Shown one piece after another: positions 26,966 through 36,491 of a stretch of DNA of 64,000 nt. Position 1 is the first letter of the stretch, and each line of letters starts with the position of its first letter. The DNA lies in the NCBI RefSeq assembly GCF_040371085.1, contig NZ_JAMBMT010000001.1:1736001-1800000 (forward strand). Reading direction: 5' to 3'. The notes under the pieces are model-generated. The model made no database searches. It was not told where the DNA came from and saw only the letters and a list, made by a program, of their open reading frames with translations. Origin of the DNA: Psychrobacter sp. AH5 (GTDB lineage Bacteria; Pseudomonadota; Gammaproteobacteria; Pseudomonadales; Moraxellaceae). The translations under genes were made by a program, and so were the position numbers.

Positions 26966-27238
26966 TTAGTAATGAGGAGGCTTATCAGCCATGACATCAA
27001 AGGGAGCAATGCCGTTTTCGCCCTGTTGATTTTCAACTTGATTATAGATAAGTTGCAGCTGTCGTTGCATAGTTTGCAGATCTTTATCTTGACGAGTAAT
27101 CACTTGATCAAGGCGCTCTACGGTCAGCTCCAGATGCGCCATACTCATCTGTAGCTCAATCATTTCAGCTTTTAGCTCAGCCGATGTTAGCGAGTCGTTT
27201 TCTACGCTCGCTACTGGCTGGCGCAAAGGTTTTTGCAT
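26966..27238 (-). CDS. slyX: SlyX family protein
   Basis: A 90-residue coiled-coil protein with the family's ELKAEMIELQMSMAHLELTV type heptads (shown in part), VERLDQVITRQ and the characteristic C-terminal PPHY. ATG at 27236-27238 with AGGAT upstream on the coding strand is chosen; the open frame to 27277 adds residues not found in the family. The biochemical role of SlyX is not known. Divergent from uup. Confidence 0.85.
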   Translation of the reverse strand: MQKPLRQPVASVENDSLTSAELKAEMIELQMSMAHLELTVERLDQVITRQDKDLQTMQRQLQLIYNQVENQQGENGIAPFDVMADKPPHY

Positions 27239-27320
27239 AATCAATATCCTGTAATCAAAAGTTAATAATACCCTCATAGTGATAAATAAGCGCTACAGCC
27301 ACTAAAGTTAACTAGGGTCA

Positions 27321-27329
27321 TGTTATAAT
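27321..27329 (+). promoter_or_regulatory. Extended -10 promoter for uup
   Basis: TGTTATAAT is a perfect extended -10 (TATAAT at 27324-27329). It implies a ~87-base leader to ATG 27423. Confidence 0.6.
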
Positions 27330-27422
27330 GCTGACAATTTGGCGTGGCTGGTAGATTATCAGTTCGCCAAGCTCTATTTTATCATCTATCCTACTTTACT
27401 ATATATAAGCTTAAGACACTCT

Positions 27423-29360
27423 ATGGCACTGATTCATCTAAAAAATATCCATCTCGCTTTTGGCGTAGCTCCTGTACTCGACGGTGTTGATTTCAGCATT
27501 GAGGCAGGCGAACGCGTCTGTCTGATTGGCCGTAATGGTGAGGGCAAATCCACTTTATTCAAACTGATAAATGGCTCTTTGCAGCCGGATAGTGGCGAGG
27601 TTATTATTAATAGTAGCGTCCGCGTGGCTATGCTTGAGCAAGATGTGCCAGAGACTAGCGGTCGTATACTCGATATCGTCATGGGCGGTAGCCGTCATAC
27701 TGCAGATTTGCTGATTGCTTATAATAAGCAGACCAATATGTGCGCGGATGGCGATATGGACGCTTGCGAGCGCATGGCAGCTTTGCAGCATGACATCGAT
27801 GCGGTACATGGCTGGGATTTGGAGCGTGAAGCTACCCGTTTGATTACTACTATGGGGCTTGATCCTGACGACGATTTATCTTCACTATCGGGTGGTCGTA
27901 AGCGCCGAGTGTTACTAGCTAGAGCCTTAGTGACCAAGCCTGATGTATTATTACTTGATGAGCCTACCAACCATCTAGATGTCGATAGCATTGAGTGGTT
28001 AGAGCGTTTCTTATTGGACTGGCAAGGATTAACGCTCTTGTTTGTCACCCATGATAGAGCCTTTGTAGATAAGCTGGCGACGCGTATTGTTGAGTTAGAT
28101 CGCGGGCTGTTGACCAGCTATGATGTGACCCAAGGCGCTAGGGGCTACGCGCGCTATCAAGAATTAAAAGAGCAGCAACTGCTCGCTGAAGAGAAAAACA
28201 ATGCTAACTTTGATAAAAAGCTAGCGCAGGAAGAGGTCTGGATTCGTCAAGGGATTAAAGCGCGCCGGACTCGTAATGAAGGCCGCGTGCGTGAGCTAAA
28301 AGCTTTACGTGAAGAGCGCCGTGCTCGCCGCGAACAAGTCGGCAATGTCAATATCACTATGGGTGAAGGCGAAAAAAGCGGTAAATTGGTCTGCAAAGTC
28401 AAAAACCTGCATCTGGAATACGATGGCAATGTACTAGTCGATAACTTTAGCACTACCATCATGCGTGGTGATAAGATAGGTATCATCGGCCCCAATGGTG
28501 TTGGCAAAACCACCCTTATCAAAGCCCTACTCGATATGTCCGATGATGAAGTGACCAAAACCGGCAGCGTTGAGCTAGGCACTAATTTGCAAATCGCCTT
28601 TTTTGATCAGCTACGTGATCAGTTAGATCTAGAAGCGACTGTCGCGCAAAACGTCTCGGAAGGTTCTGACTTTATTGAAGTAGGTGGCCGTAAAACACAT
28701 ATTATGAGCTACTTGCAAGATTTCTTATTTGCGCCAGAGCGTGCGCGTACGCCGGTAAAAGCCTTATCGGGCGGCGAGCGCAATCGCGTGTTGTTGGCTA
28801 AGCAACTACTAAAACCTGCCAATATATTAGTGCTTGATGAGCCTACCAACGATTTAGATATGGCCACGCTTGAATTATTAGAAGAGTCGGTTGCAAGCTT
28901 TAATGGCACGATCTTACTTATTAGCCATGATCGCTCGTTTATGGATAACGTAGTGACCTCAACTTGGGTATTTGATAAAGATGAGGACGGCAAAGGTATC
29001 GTTAATGAGTATGTCGGCGGTTATCAAGAGTATTTAATTCAAAAAAATCGCATGCAGGCGCAAGCGGCAAAAACCAATACTACTAGCGCTAATAAAGCCA
29101 ATCAAAAACCTGTACCAGCTGTTAAGCCCAATAAAGTTGCCAAAAAGCTGAGCTTTAATGAACAGCGTGAGCTTGATTTACTACCAAAACAGATTGAAGC
29201 ACTAGAAGCAGAGCAAACTCAGCTACAAGATAAGCTAGCTGATGGCACCTGGTTCAGTGAAGACGTCGAGGCCGCAACAGCCGCAAGCGAGCGCTTGTTA
29301 GTCATTGAGGATGAGATGATGGCTAAGCTTGAGCGCTGGGAAGCTCTTGAGCAAGATTAG
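27423..29360 (+). CDS. uup: ABC-F family ATPase Uup
   Basis: A 645-residue soluble protein with two ABC domains and no membrane part. The first domain has GRNGEGKST, LSGGRKRR and LLDEPTNHLD. The second has GPNGVGKTT, LSGGERNR and LDEPTNDLD. Between them is the basic, arginine-rich ABC-F linker, and the C-terminus (~570-645) is a charged coiled coil typical of Uup. ABC-F proteins act on the ribosome; Uup also affects transposon excision in E. coli. ATG 27423 is chosen over the upstream frame start at 27339 because homology begins at MALIHLKNIHLAFG. Confidence 0.93.
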   Translation: MALIHLKNIHLAFGVAPVLDGVDFSIEAGERVCLIGRNGEGKSTLFKLINGSLQPDSGEVIINSSVRVAMLEQDVPETSGRILDIVMGGSRHTADLLIAYNKQTNMCADGDMDACERMAALQHDIDAVHGWDLEREATRLITTMGLDPDDDLSSLSGGRKRRVLLARALVTKPDVLLLDEPTNHLDVDSIEWLERFLLDWQGLTLLFVTHDRAFVDKLATRIVELDRGLLTSYDVTQGARGYARYQELKEQQLLAEEKNNANFDKKLAQEEVWIRQGIKARRTRNEGRVRELKALREERRARREQVGNVNITMGEGEKSGKLVCKVKNLHLEYDGNVLVDNFSTTIMRGDKIGIIGPNGVGKTTLIKALLDMSDDEVTKTGSVELGTNLQIAFFDQLRDQLDLEATVAQNVSEGSDFIEVGGRKTHIMSYLQDFLFAPERARTPVKALSGGERNRVLLAKQLLKPANILVLDEPTNDLDMATLELLEESVASFNGTILLISHDRSFMDNVVTSTWVFDKDEDGKGIVNEYVGGYQEYLIQKNRMQAQAAKTNTTSANKANQKPVPAVKPNKVAKKLSFNEQRELDLLPKQIEALEAEQTQLQDKLADGTWFSEDVEAATAASERLLVIEDEMMAKLERWEALEQD

Positions 29361-29870
29361 CATTATTTTATAGATTACCGATTTATTTAGTAGTGAAGAG
29401 AAGTAGTTTTTGCAATGAGCTATTTTTAGGGGGCCACTGTCAACTTGTTACCGCTATTTATTGCAATCGTTTGGATAAAGTTGCTGAAAGTTAGTGAACA
29501 TTATAGTGTTTTCGAGTATCATCGCTTATGAATAAATACCCTTATAATTGATAAGGTGATCTGGTCATAATTCTGATTGAGATTACCGTCTTTGAGAGGT
29601 CAGTAGCCGCTATGTTTATTATGGTAATTTAGCACTTTCAATAGCGTATAACTAATAATAATGCCCTTATAAGGTTGCGTTATTTTTGGCGTACTAATTT
29701 ATTTTTTAACCAAAATAGCTTAGAATAGTAACAATTAGCAAAATTAGGCATAGCTGATGTGGCTTGTCTCTTGATAGTGCAAATTTTTATCAAATTCTAG
29801 ATGTTTCATATTTCTAAGTCACAAACCCAGTGTGGGATAATCCCATTTCATTCACCTGGAGGAAGTATTA
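29361..29870. other. Long intergenic region between uup and petA
   Basis: About 510 bases without a gene of useful length. It must hold the uup terminator and the petABC promoter, but no strong hairpin with T-run and no consensus promoter stands out. TAGAAT at ~29722 is a weak -10 candidate. Confidence 0.4.
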
Positions 29871-30455
29871 ATGAGCCAAGCCGAAGGCGTTAATGTACAA
29901 CGTCGTAGAGTTTTGATCGCTTCAACTGCCGTAATTGGTGCAGCTGGAGTAGCGGCGGTAGCCACCCCTTTTGTTCGCTCTTGGACCCCAAGTGCCAAAG
30001 CTGAAGCTGCTGGTGCTGCGGTTACTCAAGATATCGGTTCTATCGAAGAAGGGCAAATGATTGTCGTGAAGTATCGCGGTAAGCCTATCTTTGTGGTTAA
30101 ACGTACCGAAGAGATGGTTAGCACTTTAGAGCCTGTTGAGCCTTTATTAGCAGATCCTGATTCTAGTGCATCTCTACAACCAGAATATGCTAAAAATCAA
30201 GTTCGTTCTAGAGAGCCAAGTTTGTTAGTCGTTGAAGGCGTCTGCACTCACTTAGGCTGCGCACCAAATTATCGCCCTGATGTTGGCGCTGCTGACTTGG
30301 GTGGAAATGACTGGTATGGTGGATTTTTCTGCCCTTGCCATGGTTCTAAATATGACTTAGCAGGTCGCGTCTATAGCGGCGTCCCTGCACCGACGAATTT
30401 ACCCATCCCAGAATATAGTTTGGATGGTACCATCTTGACGGTTGGGGAGGCTTAA
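29871..30455 (+). CDS. petA: Cytochrome bc1 complex Rieske iron-sulfur subunit
   Basis: A 194-residue subunit of respiratory complex III. The N-terminus has a Tat-type QRRRVLIAS motif and one membrane helix. The 2Fe-2S cluster ligands are in CTHLGC and CPCHGS. It takes electrons from ubiquinol and passes them to cytochrome c1. A strong GGAGGA ribosome site lies before ATG 29871. It is the first gene of petABC. Confidence 0.97.
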   Translation: MSQAEGVNVQRRRVLIASTAVIGAAGVAAVATPFVRSWTPSAKAEAAGAAVTQDIGSIEEGQMIVVKYRGKPIFVVKRTEEMVSTLEPVEPLLADPDSSASLQPEYAKNQVRSREPSLLVVEGVCTHLGCAPNYRPDVGAADLGGNDWYGGFFCPCHGSKYDLAGRVYSGVPAPTNLPIPEYSLDGTILTVGEA

Positions 30456-30456
30456 T

Positions 30457-31683
30457 ATGAGTATGGGCAAAAAAATCATGCATTGGGTGGACGCGCGTTT
30501 TCCAGCGACCGAAACCTATGAATACCATATGTCTAAGTACTATGCGCCAAAAAACTTTAACTTTTGGTATTTTTTTGGTGTGTTGTCGATGGTGGTATTG
30601 GTCAACCAGTTAGTGACCGGTATTTGGCTAACCATGATGTACAACCCAAGTGCCGAAGGAGCATTTGCGTCAGTTGAATACATCATGCGCGACGTAAAAG
30701 GCGGCTGGCTCATTCGCTATATGCACTCAACAGGTGCTTCAGCGTTCTTCGTGGTCGTCTATTTGCATATGTTTAGAGCCTTATTATATGGCTCATACCA
30801 AAAACCGCGCGAGCTATTATGGCTCATCGGTATGGGTATCTACCTAGCCTTGATGGCAGAAGGGTTCTTTGGTTACTTGCTACCTTGGGGCAACATGTCA
30901 TTTTGGGGTGCTCAGGTTATCTTGAACTTACCTGCTGCTCTACCGGTCATCGGTGATGGCCTCGCAGAATGGGTACGTGGTGATTACATCATCTCAGGCA
31001 TTACCCTTAACCGCTTCTTTGCACTTCATGTCGTTGCTATTCCGCTAGTATTAGTGGGCTTAGTATTTATGCATTTAGTAGCCTTGCACCATGTGGGTTC
31101 AAACAACCCTGATGGTATCGATATTAAGAAGCTAAAAGATAAGAATGGCGTACCTTTAGATGGTATCGAATTCCATCCGTACTACACTGTGCATGATATG
31201 GTCGGTATTGTGGTGTTCTTTATTCTATTCTTTGCAGTGGTATTCTTCTTCCCAGAGGGCGGCGGTTATTTCCTTGAGCCACCAAACTTTGAAGCGGCAA
31301 ACTCACTGAAGACACCAGAACACATTGCGCCAGTATGGTATTACACTCCTTTTTATGCCATCTTACGCGCGGTACCAAATAAGCTTGGCGGTGTTATTGC
31401 TATGGGCGGTGCTATTGCGGTGCTCTTCTTGATTCCTTGGCTGGATAGATCGCCGGTACGCTCAATGCGTTACAAAGGTATCTTATCGAAGATTGCATTG
31501 ACGGTGTTTGCTATTAGTTTTGTGGTATTGGGCTATTTAGGTGCTACTCCTGCTACTCCTACCGCTACTATAATGGCTCGTATCTTTACTATTTTGTATT
31601 TCTTATTCTTCTTACTAATGCCGTTTTACACTGCTATAGAAACGTGTAAACAGCCACCAGAACGCGTTACCGGAGGTCACTAA
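30457..31683 (+). CDS. petB: Cytochrome b of the bc1 complex
   Basis: A 408-residue integral membrane protein with eight helices, carrying hemes bL and bH. Heme-ligand histidines are visible in the pairs RYMHSTGASAFFVVVYLHMF (first pair) and ALHVVAIPLVLVGLVFMH (second pair). The quinol-site segment is PEHIAPVWYYTPFYAILRA in variant form. ATG 30457 is used, with GGGAGG at 30445-30450 upstream, one base after the petA stop. The 3' end overlaps petC as TAATG. Confidence 0.97.
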   Translation: MSMGKKIMHWVDARFPATETYEYHMSKYYAPKNFNFWYFFGVLSMVVLVNQLVTGIWLTMMYNPSAEGAFASVEYIMRDVKGGWLIRYMHSTGASAFFVVVYLHMFRALLYGSYQKPRELLWLIGMGIYLALMAEGFFGYLLPWGNMSFWGAQVILNLPAALPVIGDGLAEWVRGDYIISGITLNRFFALHVVAIPLVLVGLVFMHLVALHHVGSNNPDGIDIKKLKDKNGVPLDGIEFHPYYTVHDMVGIVVFFILFFAVVFFFPEGGGYFLEPPNFEAANSLKTPEHIAPVWYYTPFYAILRAVPNKLGGVIAMGGAIAVLFLIPWLDRSPVRSMRYKGILSKIALTVFAISFVVLGYLGATPATPTATIMARIFTILYFLFFLLMPFYTAIETCKQPPERVTGGH

Positions 31684-32399
31684 TGAGAACCCTAACAAAA
31701 TCATTAACTGGTTTGAGCTTAGGTGCAGTATTGACCTTGACTGCTGGTACAGCAATGGCAGCTGGCGGCGGTGGTTGTGGCACTTTCGTCAATGCTGAAG
31801 GCGTAGAAGAACATCTAGCTTGTAGCGATGCTCCTGTCGACTTTACCAATAAAGGCTCGCTACAAAACGGGGCGAAGATGTTTATGAACTACTGCGCTGG
31901 GTGTCACTCAGCCAAGTATGTTCGTCATTCGCGTATCGCTAAAGATTTGGAGATTCCGCCAGAGCTTGTCGAGAAGTATCTGATGGTCACCACTGATCAG
32001 ATAGGTGATCATATTGATGCTGAGATTGATCCTGAATTGCAGGCTTCGTGGTTTGGTGCAGCGCCTCCTGACTTATCGCTAGTCACTCGTTTACGCGGTG
32101 ATGACTGGGTTTATACTTACCTATTGTCATTCTATGAAGATCCTAGCCGTCCTTGGGGTGCTAACAACTTAGTACTAGCCAACGCTGCTATGCCTCATGT
32201 ACTGCATAATCTACAAGAAAGCGTCAGCCAAGAAGAGTTTGAATCTGAAGTAGGCGATTTGGTCAACTTTATGGCTTGGATGGGTGAGCCGGTCCGCCAT
32301 GATCGCCGCGTCATCGGTGCTTTAGTTATCTTATTCTTACTAGTACTACTAATTCCAGTTTATTTGCTCAATAAAGAGTTCTGGAAAGACGTTAAATAA
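31683..32399 (+). CDS. petC: Cytochrome c1 of the bc1 complex
   Basis: A 238-residue periplasmic heme protein anchored by a C-terminal membrane helix (VIGALVILFLLVLLIPVYLL). Signal peptide ~1-26. The c-type heme site is CAGCHSAKY. A glycine-rich GGGGCG segment follows the signal. It passes electrons to soluble cytochromes. Start ATG overlaps the petB stop by one base. Confidence 0.97.
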   Translation: MRTLTKSLTGLSLGAVLTLTAGTAMAAGGGGCGTFVNAEGVEEHLACSDAPVDFTNKGSLQNGAKMFMNYCAGCHSAKYVRHSRIAKDLEIPPELVEKYLMVTTDQIGDHIDAEIDPELQASWFGAAPPDLSLVTRLRGDDWVYTYLLSFYEDPSRPWGANNLVLANAAMPHVLHNLQESVSQEEFESEVGDLVNFMAWMGEPVRHDRRVIGALVILFLLVLLIPVYLLNKEFWKDVK

Positions 32400-32430
32400 C
32401 TAGCAGCTAGATATAACAGATTGATATAAA

Positions 32431-32459
32431 AAGCATTACTTCGGTAGTGCTTTTTTTTA
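32431..32459 (+). terminator. Terminator of petABC
   Basis: AAGCATTAC pairs with GTAGTGCTT around TTCG (one mismatch), then eight T. Confidence 0.9.
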
Positions 32460-32540
32460 TTGAGCATTTACGTATGCTACCTTGATTAACAAGATGAGTT
32501 TGTTTACGATGACAGCCTTAATAACTAATATTAGGCTCCC

Positions 32541-33155
32541 ATGATTGATGCTAATGACATTCCAAGTAGTCAGCTAATACTCTATGCTGATGATGGCTAC
32601 GATAGTCATGTTGTCCGTCTATTATTGGAAGAAAAAAAGTTAGAGTATTATCTGTCGCGTCTGCATTCTGAGCGTCCTGAGGATCTTACGGAACTCAATC
32701 CCTATCATACTTTGCCAGTACTACAGCAGCGTGAAATTGCGCTGTATGAGATCAACGTGATTTTTGAGTATTTAGAAGAGCGTTATCATGCCAATAAACT
32801 GCTGCCAGAGACGCCGCAAGAGCGCGCGCAGTTTCGGCAATTGGCTTGGCGTATTCAGCGTGATTGGTTAGTATTAGGAAGACGTCTGCTAACTCATCCT
32901 GATAGCTTCAATAAAGCGCAGGCGGCTTTGGCCAAAAAGCAATTGGCAGATTCGCTGATTACGATATCGCCGCTATTCGCGCATAAGTCTTATTTTATGA
33001 GTGACGACTTTGGCTGGTGTGATGTACTACTAGCGCCGTTATTATGGCGATTAGAAGAGATGCAGATTGAGCTACCCCGCGCTATTAGTCGTCCTTTATT
33101 CGACTACAAAGAGCGGATTTTTGAGCGCAAAAGTTTCAAAGCCAGTGTGCGCTAA
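32541..33155 (+). CDS. sspA: Stringent starvation protein A
   Basis: A 204-residue glutathione-transferase-fold protein that binds RNA polymerase and affects acid and starvation gene expression. Recognised by LYADDGYDSHVVRLLLEEK, the ELNPYHTLPVL segment of the thioredoxin-like half, and the following YEINVIFEYLEERY. The GST catalytic residue is not conserved in this family. It sits directly before sspB, the usual gammaproteobacterial order, after petABC. Confidence 0.93.
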   Translation: MIDANDIPSSQLILYADDGYDSHVVRLLLEEKKLEYYLSRLHSERPEDLTELNPYHTLPVLQQREIALYEINVIFEYLEERYHANKLLPETPQERAQFRQLAWRIQRDWLVLGRRLLTHPDSFNKAQAALAKKQLADSLITISPLFAHKSYFMSDDFGWCDVLLAPLLWRLEEMQIELPRAISRPLFDYKERIFERKSFKASVR

Positions 33156-33215
33156 GCAAATAAGATCCTGATTTGAGCTATTTTACCAAATAAGAAAACT
33201 AGTAGAGGAATAGAC

Positions 33216-33653
33216 ATGAATGATAACCCTGTAGCTACTACCCCAACTCGTCCTTATATGATACGCGCTATTTACCAATGGATAGAGGACAATCAGCTTA
33301 CCCCTTATTTGATGGTGGATGCTACCGCTGATAATGTACAAATTCCAACTGAACATGTGCAAGATGGTCGTATCGTCCTCAATATCGCTAGCCGCGCTAC
33401 TGGCAATATGAGCATGGAGAATGACTATATTAACTTTAGTGCGCGCTTCGGCGGCGTCTCACAAGAGATTTGGGTGCCTCTAAAAGCGGTATTAGGGATT
33501 TATGCAAAAGAGAATCAGCAAGGCATGTTTTTTGATCCAAATGAATATGACAACTATACGCCTGCATCAGAGAGCAGCGCTACACCGTCTAAGCCCAAAG
33601 CGGCAGCGAGACCAAAACGCGATAATAAAGCAGGCTTAAAGGTGCTAAAGTAA
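33216..33653 (+). CDS. sspB: ClpXP adaptor SspB
   Basis: A 145-residue adaptor that delivers ssrA-tagged proteins to ClpXP. The folded domain contains RPYMIRAIYQWIEDN and the substrate-groove strands (VLNIASRATGN, ISFSARFGG-like INFSARFGG). A proline/alanine-rich linker leads to a basic C-terminal ClpX-binding tail (AGLKVLK). It follows sspA by 60 bases and ends at a strong terminator. Confidence 0.95.
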   Translation: MNDNPVATTPTRPYMIRAIYQWIEDNQLTPYLMVDATADNVQIPTEHVQDGRIVLNIASRATGNMSMENDYINFSARFGGVSQEIWVPLKAVLGIYAKENQQGMFFDPNEYDNYTPASESSATPSKPKAAARPKRDNKAGLKVLK

Positions 33654-33672
33654 TCTATATTATAATTGATAC

Positions 33673-33710
33673 AAAAAAGCTAGGCATAATGAATATGCCT
33701 AGCTTTTTTT
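33673..33710 (+). terminator. Terminator of sspAB
   Basis: A perfect 12-bp stem, AAGCTAGGCATA (33677-33688) with TATGCCTAGCTT (33694-33705), with A-run before and T-run after. Confidence 0.93.
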
Positions 33711-33873
33711 ATACTGCAAATCTCATTTACTAAATATCGCTACTTAACTATGTTGGCGTAGGCTGTTGATTTAGCCAAGCATAGTAACTTTGCAAGATAT
33801 TGAGCTGGGCTAAAGCCACAACCTACAAAAACCAAGCGAGTTAAAAACTAATCTTGTTATCTATTGAGTACCA

Positions 33874-34449
33874 TTAGGTTCTAGGCAAAGTTACGCCGCG
33901 CTGACCCTGATACTTACCGCCGCGATCTTTGTAGCTGGTCTCGCAGACATCATCGGCGTCGCTTTGGAAGAACAGCATTTGTGCTACCCCTTCACCCGCA
34001 TAAATACGCGCTGGCAGATTAGTGGTATTACTAAACTCAAGCGTTACATGCCCTTCCCACTCTGGCTCTAATGGGGTGACATTAACGATAATACCGCAGC
34101 GTGCATAAGTTGATTTACCTAAGCAAATGGTCAAGACATCACGCGGGATGCGAAAATACTCAACAGTACGTGCAAGCGCAAAAGAGTTGGGCGGGATAAT
34201 ACATTCGTCACCAATGATGTCAATAAAGCTCTTTTCATCGAAGTTTTTGGGGTCTACGACGACTGAATGCACGTTAGTAAACACTTTGAATTCAGGAGCA
34301 CAGCGCACATCATAGCCGTAGCTTGAAGTGCCATAGCTGATTAGGCGCTCGCCTGCCTCGTTGAAGCGTACTTGACCGGCCTCAAATGGCTCAATCATGC
34401 CATGGTTTCGGGCTTGTTCACGAATCCAGCGGTCGGACTTAATAGACAT
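33874..34449 (-). CDS. dcd: dCTP deaminase
   Basis: A 191-residue trimeric enzyme that converts dCTP to dUTP for dTTP synthesis. Family blocks are [37 protein letters not shown] and [19 protein letters not shown], which includes the catalytic glutamate. The C-terminal [13 protein letters not shown] is standard. Single gene, AAGGATAA upstream of the ATG. Confidence 0.96.
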   Translation of the reverse strand: MSIKSDRWIREQARNHGMIEPFEAGQVRFNEAGERLISYGTSSYGYDVRCAPEFKVFTNVHSVVVDPKNFDEKSFIDIIGDECIIPPNSFALARTVEYFRIPRDVLTICLGKSTYARCGIIVNVTPLEPEWEGHVTLEFSNTTNLPARIYAGEGVAQMLFFQSDADDVCETSYKDRGGKYQGQRGVTLPRT

Positions 34450-34616
34450 TGTTATCCTTAATTATTGAGTACAATATGTAATTTATATATTTGTGAGAGA
34501 TTTTAATACTGGTGATTATACGGAACTCAGACGTTGATTTATAGGTTTTATAGCAGATATAAAAAATTGTTTTTATCAGGCTCATTGGTGCCTTTATCAT
34601 TTATCTGACTTGCTAA

Positions 34617-35042
34617 CTACTGATGGATCGGTTGTCCCTGATAGTGAACCTTACTACTGATTACTCTTCTTTTGGCTTTGTTTGACGCTGCCCAAAACGC
34701 TTCTCTAATGACTTTTATTTCTATTGCAGTCAAACCATCCGCTAGCTCTTCAGTCACATTGACTATTGCAAAACCGTTCAGAGCAAATGAATGCTTAGGA
34801 AATTTAAGCAATAAATCAGTTAAAGCCTCTACAGCTAATAAGAAATCAGCAATTACTAAACGTCTATTACTAAACTTAGCTTTAAGTTCATAGTTTTTAT
34901 CACTACCATCTTTATAGTAAGCCGTTGTACTCAGCTGATTATTTGATATCTCAATTTCATATACGGGCGGACGCATTATCTTCAATAATTTATACTGCTT
35001 AGGTAGTGTTTCTAAGTACTCGTTATAGGGGATTAAGCTCAC
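34617..35042 (-). CDS. Hypothetical protein, weakly like MreB-paralogue C-termini
   Basis: A 141-residue soluble protein starting at GTG (read from 35040-35042), supported by AAGGA six bases upstream. Its second half, with ADGLTAIEIKVIREAFWAASNKAKRR, resembles the 'GGxTxxExRAxxELAxGAGA' end of small rod-shape/MreB-like proteins, and its first half has two beta strands of the same type. This likeness is faint and there are no ATP-binding motifs. It lies between mrp and dcd on the same strand with 43 and 167 base gaps. Function unknown. Confidence 0.5.
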   Translation of the reverse strand: MSLIPYNEYLETLPKQYKLLKIMRPPVYEIEISNNQLSTTAYYKDGSDKNYELKAKFSNRRLVIADFLLAVEALTDLLLKFPKHSFALNGFAIVNVTEELADGLTAIEIKVIREAFWAASNKAKRRVISSKVHYQGQPIHQ

Positions 35043-35084
35043 TGGTGATCCTTACCTTTTATACTTTCAAAAACGATTATCATT

Positions 35085-36329
35085 TCAAAAAATGCGCTTG
35101 TCATCGACAGGTTTGGCAAATTTATCAATATTCGCTTCGATGTTTTTGGCAATATTTATATAATAAGAAGCAAACTCGTCATTGGCTAATACGCTAGGCT
35201 CGCCTTTATCCACTTGCGCGCGAATACCACTAGCTAACGGCAGCTGCCCTAATAGTGGCACTTGATATTGCTTAGCGATACTCTCGCCGCCTCCTGTACC
35301 AAAGATTGCTTCGGTATGCTGACAATTACTACAAGTATGTAGTGCCATATTTTCAACCACGCCCAACACGGGAATATTGGTCTTATTAAACATCTCAATG
35401 CCTTTTTGTGCATCTAGCAGTGCAATGTGCTGCGGGGTGGTGACAATGACTGCGCCAGTAACTGGGATACGCTGGGCGAGAGTCAGCTGAATATCGCCGG
35501 TACCGGGCGGCATATCAATCACTAAATAATCGAGGGGTGGCCACATAGTCTGATTAAATAGCTGCATCAGTGCGCCAGTGGCTTTAGGTCCGCGCCAAGC
35601 GACTGGGGTATTATCGCCATCGAGCAAGCTACCAATAGACAGCATCGCCAAACCACGCGCATCTACCGGCACAAACTGCTCGTTTTCAAGCTCGGGTTTG
35701 ACATCACTAACCCCTAGCATCGTTGGCATGCTAGGACCATAGATATCAGCATCGAGCACACCTACACGATTACCTAATTGCTGCAAAGCTAAGGCAATAT
35801 TGACGGTAGTCGTTGATTTACCCACACCGCCTTTACCAGAAGCTACTACAATGATATGGCGGATACGCGGATGCGGCGCTAGTGAGGCTTGAGTAGGAGC
35901 GGCCTTAGTAATAGGTGCTTCTGCCTTGGCGCTAGCGGGTTTTGAGACAGTAGGAGTACTTGATTTATTAGCCATAGCATCGATCGTTTTCGGCATTGCT
36001 TTTGGCATAGTTTTGGCAGCGGATTTAGGCAAACTAGAGCTATCGGCTTTAGTAGGAGCAGGCAAGCGCACATTCATATGGATGGTTTTGATACCGTGCA
36101 CGTGTAGCATTGAGCCAAGCTCTTGCTGAATGATCTCAGGATCACTACCATGCGGCAGGCGCAAGTCCAAAGTCAGCTCATCACCTTGTCGCTCAAGACC
36201 GGTGACCATAGTAGCAATACTAGTCTCGCCTACATGATAACCAAGCAGCACTTTATCTACCGCACTATCGCGCTCAGCTTGCTGCTGCGCTGTCTCAGGT
36301 TTATCTTTTTTCTTCATAAAATTAAACAT
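35085..36329 (-). CDS. Mrp/ApbC-type iron-sulfur cluster carrier ATPase
   Basis: A 414-residue P-loop ATPase that carries Fe-S clusters to target enzymes. An N-terminal MIP18-like domain (~20-95) is followed by an alanine/proline/lysine-rich linker (~95-155), then the deviant Walker A GKGGVGKSTT (~170) and the cluster-binding CxxC in CSNCQH. The fold continues with DIYGPSMPTMLG and DYLVIDMPPGTGD. Often called apbC or mrp. It is not next to metG, as it is in enterics; metG is ~6 kb away. Confidence 0.93.
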   Translation of the reverse strand: MFNFMKKKDKPETAQQQAERDSAVDKVLLGYHVGETSIATMVTGLERQGDELTLDLRLPHGSDPEIIQQELGSMLHVHGIKTIHMNVRLPAPTKADSSSLPKSAAKTMPKAMPKTIDAMANKSSTPTVSKPASAKAEAPITKAAPTQASLAPHPRIRHIIVVASGKGGVGKSTTTVNIALALQQLGNRVGVLDADIYGPSMPTMLGVSDVKPELENEQFVPVDARGLAMLSIGSLLDGDNTPVAWRGPKATGALMQLFNQTMWPPLDYLVIDMPPGTGDIQLTLAQRIPVTGAVIVTTPQHIALLDAQKGIEMFNKTNIPVLGVVENMALHTCSNCQHTEAIFGTGGGESIAKQYQVPLLGQLPLASGIRAQVDKGEPSVLANDEFASYYINIAKNIEANIDKFAKPVDDKRIF

Positions 36330-36491
36330 AATAGCCTTTATCTTTTTTATAAGTATCGATTTATGAGTGTCTATTTATACGTATTTATTTATAACTCTCT
36401 ATACTTATTATAACGTCATCATGGCTCTATTAATAATTTATTAGTGTTGGCTACAGTAAGGATAGGGATACTTATCAGTCAAACGTTTGGC
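36330..36491. other. Intergenic region between mgtE and mrp
   Basis: AT-rich spacer of ~160 bases without a gene or obvious terminator. Confidence 0.35.
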
